Assembly: GCA_004565275.1 (NCBI GenBank)
Contig: SDOX01000133.1
Coordinates: forward strand, 1 to 33,343
DNA: 33,343 nucleotides
Direction of reading: 5' to 3'
From: Nannochloropsis salina CCMP1776
Taxonomy: Eukaryota > Sar > Eustigmatophyceae > Eustigmatales > Monodopsidaceae
Shown: piece after piece, positions 30,495 to 33,343 of the stretch
How the letters are laid out: every line of letters starts with the position of its first letter
How positions within the stretch are numbered: the stretch's first letter is position 1
Made by a program: the position numbers and the translations under genes
The notes under the pieces: model-generated
Databases searched by the model: none
What the model was told of the DNA's origin: nothing
Seen by the model: the letters and a program-made list of their open reading frames with translations, nothing else

Positions 30495-33343
30495 ATGCCC
30501 CGAATTACTTGCTCCCCTTTTCTCCGTGATCCGTTTTTCCTTCTACTCGTTGCCGTCACCATGTTACATTGGCGTAGCCTCTTCGTCGCTGCGCATGGTG
30601 CAGGGGGTCGGAGCGGCGCATTTTTGGTTCCAACCTCTTTTGGCGGATCATCATCCCGCTCAAGCATGCGGGGCCGCCTCATTCCTCCGTACCGCCTCAT
30701 GAGTACCACACTTCACAATCCGAGTGTATCCGATCCCAAATCAGTTCCTACTCCACCATCCACCTCCATACCTGATTACAATCACCGCGACGCCCTCACG
30801 TCTAGGGATGGACTGCCTCTCGTCTACGAGCCCAAAACCATCAAGAAGTACTGGGACGCACGCCCTGCGGAGATGCAGCGTCGATGGGCACTTTTCCTGA
30901 GCGTGACAGCACCATTTTTAACCAAATTGGGTAAGAGGCCGGGAAACGCAAGGGTCTGGGAGGAGACGGACCTGGAGGAAGGAAAGACTACGCATGTGAG
31001 GGGGAGGAGGAGGATGGAGGAGGAAGGGGAGGTAATAAGGAGGTGCAGGAGGTACCCAGACGTTGAGCGGGGGATGCGGTGCAGAAATTGGCGCAACAAC
31101 AGGAGGGATAGTGTAGCTGAGGGGTTGTACATCCCAAGACGATGCACAGAACGGTCAGGAACATGGCCAGGTGGCCTGACCTGCCTCCCTCCTTCCCTCC
31201 CTCCTTCCCTCCCTCCCTCCCTCCCTCCCTCCCTCTCTTTCTCCCTCCCTCCCTGCCTCCTGTCATCGCTTTCTTTCTCCCCCCCTTTCTCCTGTCCCAC
31301 CCATTGGGAATATACTCGAACTGGGTAAAAAGCGTACCTCAAACATAGGCAACACCCATTCTGCCCTGACCTTCCCTCCCTCCCTCGCTCCCTTCCTCCC
31401 TCTTTTCCTCCCTCCCTCCCGCCCTCCCTCTCCACCGCCTGTCAGGATGTCTTCCTGGAAGTGTCTCCCGAGCCTGTAGCCGCCGCCTCCCTCGCTCAAG
31501 TTTACAAGGCCCGTCTCAAAAGTAGGAAGCTTGTGCCCCGCCCTCCCTCCCTCCCTCTCTCCCTCCCCGCCGTTCCCTCCTTCATCTCACCTTCCCTTCC
31601 TCCCTCCCTCCCTCCCTTCCTCCCTTCCTCCCCCCCTCCCTCCTTCCTTCCCCCAGGCAACGGGGAATGGGTGGCGGTGAAAGTACAACGGCCGGACATG
31701 CTGGCGACCGTTAGCAAGGATCTCTATGTGATTCGACGGGCAGTGGAGGTAGGGAAGGAGGGAGGGAAGGAGGGAGGGAAGGAGGGAGGGAAGGAGGGAG
31801 GGAAGAAGGCGAAGAGCAGGTACTCCCACAGGCAAAGGTGCCATCCCTGAGCTTCTGACGCGTAGCCAATCTTTCCCGCCCTCCCTTCCTCACTCTCCCC
31901 CTGCCACCCCCTTCCCTCCCTCTCTCCCTCCCTCCCTCCCTCCCCCATCTTCTCCAGGTCTATCAGAAGTACATCGTGGAGCGATTCACCGCCCAGAAGA
32001 CAGATTACCAAGAGCTGTTGCAGGTGAGGGAGGGCAGGGGGGGTGGGAAGGGAAGGAGGGAGGTAAAGAGGTAGTGGAAGAAAAGGAGTACTTGAAGGCT
32101 TCTTCATGCCTAAGGAGGACGTGATGAGAGTGGAGGCCGATAAATAGATGGAAGAGGAAGCTGATGGCCTCCTCCTCTCCCTTCTCGTCCGCGCTCGTCT
32201 TTTTCCTTGGCAGGTGTTTGCCACAGGCTTCTATGAAGGTGCACCTCCCTTCCCTCCCTCCTTCCCTCCCTCCTTCCCTCCCTCCTCCCCTCCCTCCTTC
32301 CCTCCCTCCTTCCCTCCCTCCTTCCCTCCCTCCTTCCCTCTCTTCTTTCCTTCCTCCTCCCCTCCCTCCTCTCCTTCCTGCTTCTGCCCTAAAAAGGCTT
32401 TGCCTCTCTCGTTTTGGAACAAGGCCACCTCCCTCTTTCTGTCTCTGCCGGCGCCGTCTCGGTTCGCGTTGCACTGGGCGTACGACCCCCCCGCAAGAAC
32501 AACGGTTTTCACCATTTACTGGCCCTCCCCTCCTCCCTCCCTCCCTCCCTCCCTCCCTCCCTCCCTTTCTCAGAGCGAATGGATCGACGGGATCAAGCTC
32601 ACGCAGGCCTCTCAAGATGATGTTCGACGCCTCACCAAAGTGGCGCAAGAATGCTTCTTGCGCCAGCTCCTGGAGTTCGGCGTCTTCCACGCGGTGCCTC
32701 CATCCCTCCCTCCCTTCCTTTCCTCTCTCCCTCCCTCCTTCCTCCATTCCTCCCTTTACTCCCTCTTTTCCTTCCTTTCTCCCTCCCTTCCTCTTCTCCC
32801 TCCTTCCCTCCCTTCCTCCCATTCACTTTTCAATTGTCCTCTCGCTCACTCTTGGACTGTATGTCCTTTCTTCCGCTTCCTCACGTCCACTCCCTCCCCT
32901 GTCACCATCCCTCCCTCCCTCCCTCCCTCCCTTCCTCCTCCCTCCCAGGATCCTCACCCCGGTAACCTCCTCCTTATGTCCGACAAGAGTAAAGGCGAGC
33001 TTGCTATCCTCGACTGGTAGGAAAGAGGGAGGGAGGGAGGGAAGGAGGGAGGGAAGGAGGGAGGGAAGGAGGGAGGGTGGATGGTGGGAGAAAGCGTAGG
33101 AGGGAGGGCGTGAGGGAGGGCGTGAGGAAAGGCGTGGGGGAGGGAAGGTTGGAGGGAAGGAGACAGGGAAGGAGGAGGGAGGAAAGGAGGAGGGGAAAAG
33201 GACGTATGCCGGAAGGGATAGGAAGGAGGGAAGGAAAGAGTGAAGGAGGGAGGGAAGAAGAGTATCGAGTTGCGTATTGCCTGAAAGCTAATGTCATACA
33301 GTCGAATGCTGCAGTGGCGACGGGGAGGATCCGATTTGCTCTT
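30495..33343 (+). CDS. ABC1/UbiB-type atypical kinase (ADCK/ABC1K), partial at window end, predicted plastid
   Basis: Predicted exons 30495-30930, 31446-31521, 31657-31748, 31958-32023, 32214-32238, 32574-32693 and 32949-33016, continuing past the window. ABC1 kinases regulate prenylquinone metabolism in mitochondria and plastids. Visible: YEPKTIKKYWDARPAEMQRR and FLTKLG (start of the KxGQ motif) in exon 1; EPVAAASLAQVYKARL (Ala-rich nucleotide loop); VAVKVQRPDM (catalytic Lys); SEWIDGIKL; FHA|DPHPGNLL (catalytic Asp/Asn); and LAILDW, where the intron begins GTAGGA so the codon completes as the DFG-like D-W-G. The leader has a signal peptide (FFLLLVAVTMLHW) and SGA|FLVP, as in plastid import in this lineage; ATGs at 30342 and 30558 are alternative starts. 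Two conserved segments are not found: the residues after KLG, and those between GFYE and SEWIDG. At both places the intron phases of flanking exons disagree (1 versus 0), so an exon is missing or unrecognised at each. Confidence 0.8.
31185..31258. repeat. (CCCT)n microsatellite in kinase intron 1
   Basis: CCTCCCTCCTTCCC units, pyrimidine on the coding strand; part of the 515 bp stretch where a conserved exon is expected but not seen. Confidence 0.85.
31749..31957 (+). repeat. Intron with complementary GGGA and CCCT arms
   Basis: The intron begins GTAGGGAAGGAGGGAGGG and continues with GGGA/GGAA units to about 31805. It ends with CCCTCCCTCC units from about 31910 to 31945 before TCTCCAG. The arms are complementary and could pair in the transcript. 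Confidence 0.7.
32244..32345. repeat. (CCCTCCTTCCCTC)n microsatellite in kinase intron
   Basis: About 100 bp of CCCTCCCTCCTT units on the coding strand, downstream of the short exon 32214-32238. Confidence 0.85.
33017..33343 (+). other. Intron of the kinase gene, open at window end
   Basis: Starts GTAGGAAAG directly after GAC TG and is dominated by GGGA repeats to about 33255. I find no acceptor that restores a D-W-G codon and the expected following residues before 33343, so the next exon lies outside. Confidence 0.6.

Noticed and set aside
31142-31180. Short peptide resembling the missing ABC1 segment (MARWPDLPP)
   Set aside because: The frame and splice phase do not connect to either neighbour, and the DNA is an imperfect inverted repeat, so the likeness is probably chance.
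32148-33099. Long plus-strand Pro/Ser/Leu frames
   Set aside because: Translations of CCCT microsatellite introns; real exons inside them are short and identified by ABC1 motifs.
1-33343. Retroelements, LTRs, virus-like elements or DNA transposons
   Set aside because: No reverse transcriptase, integrase, transposase, capsid motif or terminal repeat pair was seen in any frame examined.

Overview
This is one end of a nuclear chromosome from a eukaryote. The + strand opens with a run of CCCTAA telomere repeats at 1-214, followed by a repeat-rich subtelomere and then by intron-containing genes. Two predicted proteins start with a signal peptide followed by an alanine-phenylalanine junction, the pattern of bipartite plastid targeting in algae with a secondary red plastid. 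Introns are short, GT-AG, and loaded with CCCT/GGGA microsatellite on a GC-rich background. Together these point to a photosynthetic stramenopile, most likely a eustigmatophyte of the Nannochloropsis/Microchloropsis type. This is inference from sequence style and not a database match.

Subtelomere (1 to about 11.5 kb). The last gene before the telomere (368-3174, - strand) encodes a secreted protein with a signal peptide, an N-terminal domain, a cysteine-rich module, a Pro/Thr repeat stalk and a beta-propeller of the BNR/Ycf48-like kind. Its propeller is built from five consecutive exons of exactly 126 bp, one 42-residue blade per exon, separated by near-copy phase-0 introns. A half blade in exon 1 and the complementary half in the last exon complete a sixth blade. 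This is the most unusual structure in the window. Next come degenerate 200-280 bp repeats (about 3.27-4.3 kb) and a 1.55 kb direct segmental duplication (5386-6945 and 9092-10640). Each copy carries two interstitial telomere-like tracts. The right copy holds the 3' part of an intact membrane-anchored glycosyltransferase gene (9998-11494); the left copy holds a broken fragment of it. Between the copies lie exons of a WW-domain gene whose 5' end runs into the right duplication boundary and which carries an in-frame TGA.

Core genes (12.5-33.3 kb). In order: the SUMO-activating enzyme subunit UBA2 (-); a putatively plastid-targeted DUF3326 protein (+); a DJ-1/PfpI protein of the isonitrile-hydratase type (+); a small single-pass membrane protein (+); an unrecognised protein with an unresolved frame (+); a cytochrome P450 (-); an unrecognised acidic protein (-); and an ABC1/UbiB-type atypical kinase with a plastid-like leader that runs off the right edge (+). 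These look like independent housekeeping or accessory genes and not one pathway. UBA2 and the DUF3326 gene share a 0.6 kb divergent promoter region.

Gene models were built by eye from reading frames, splice consensus and intron phase, so exon borders should be treated as predictions.
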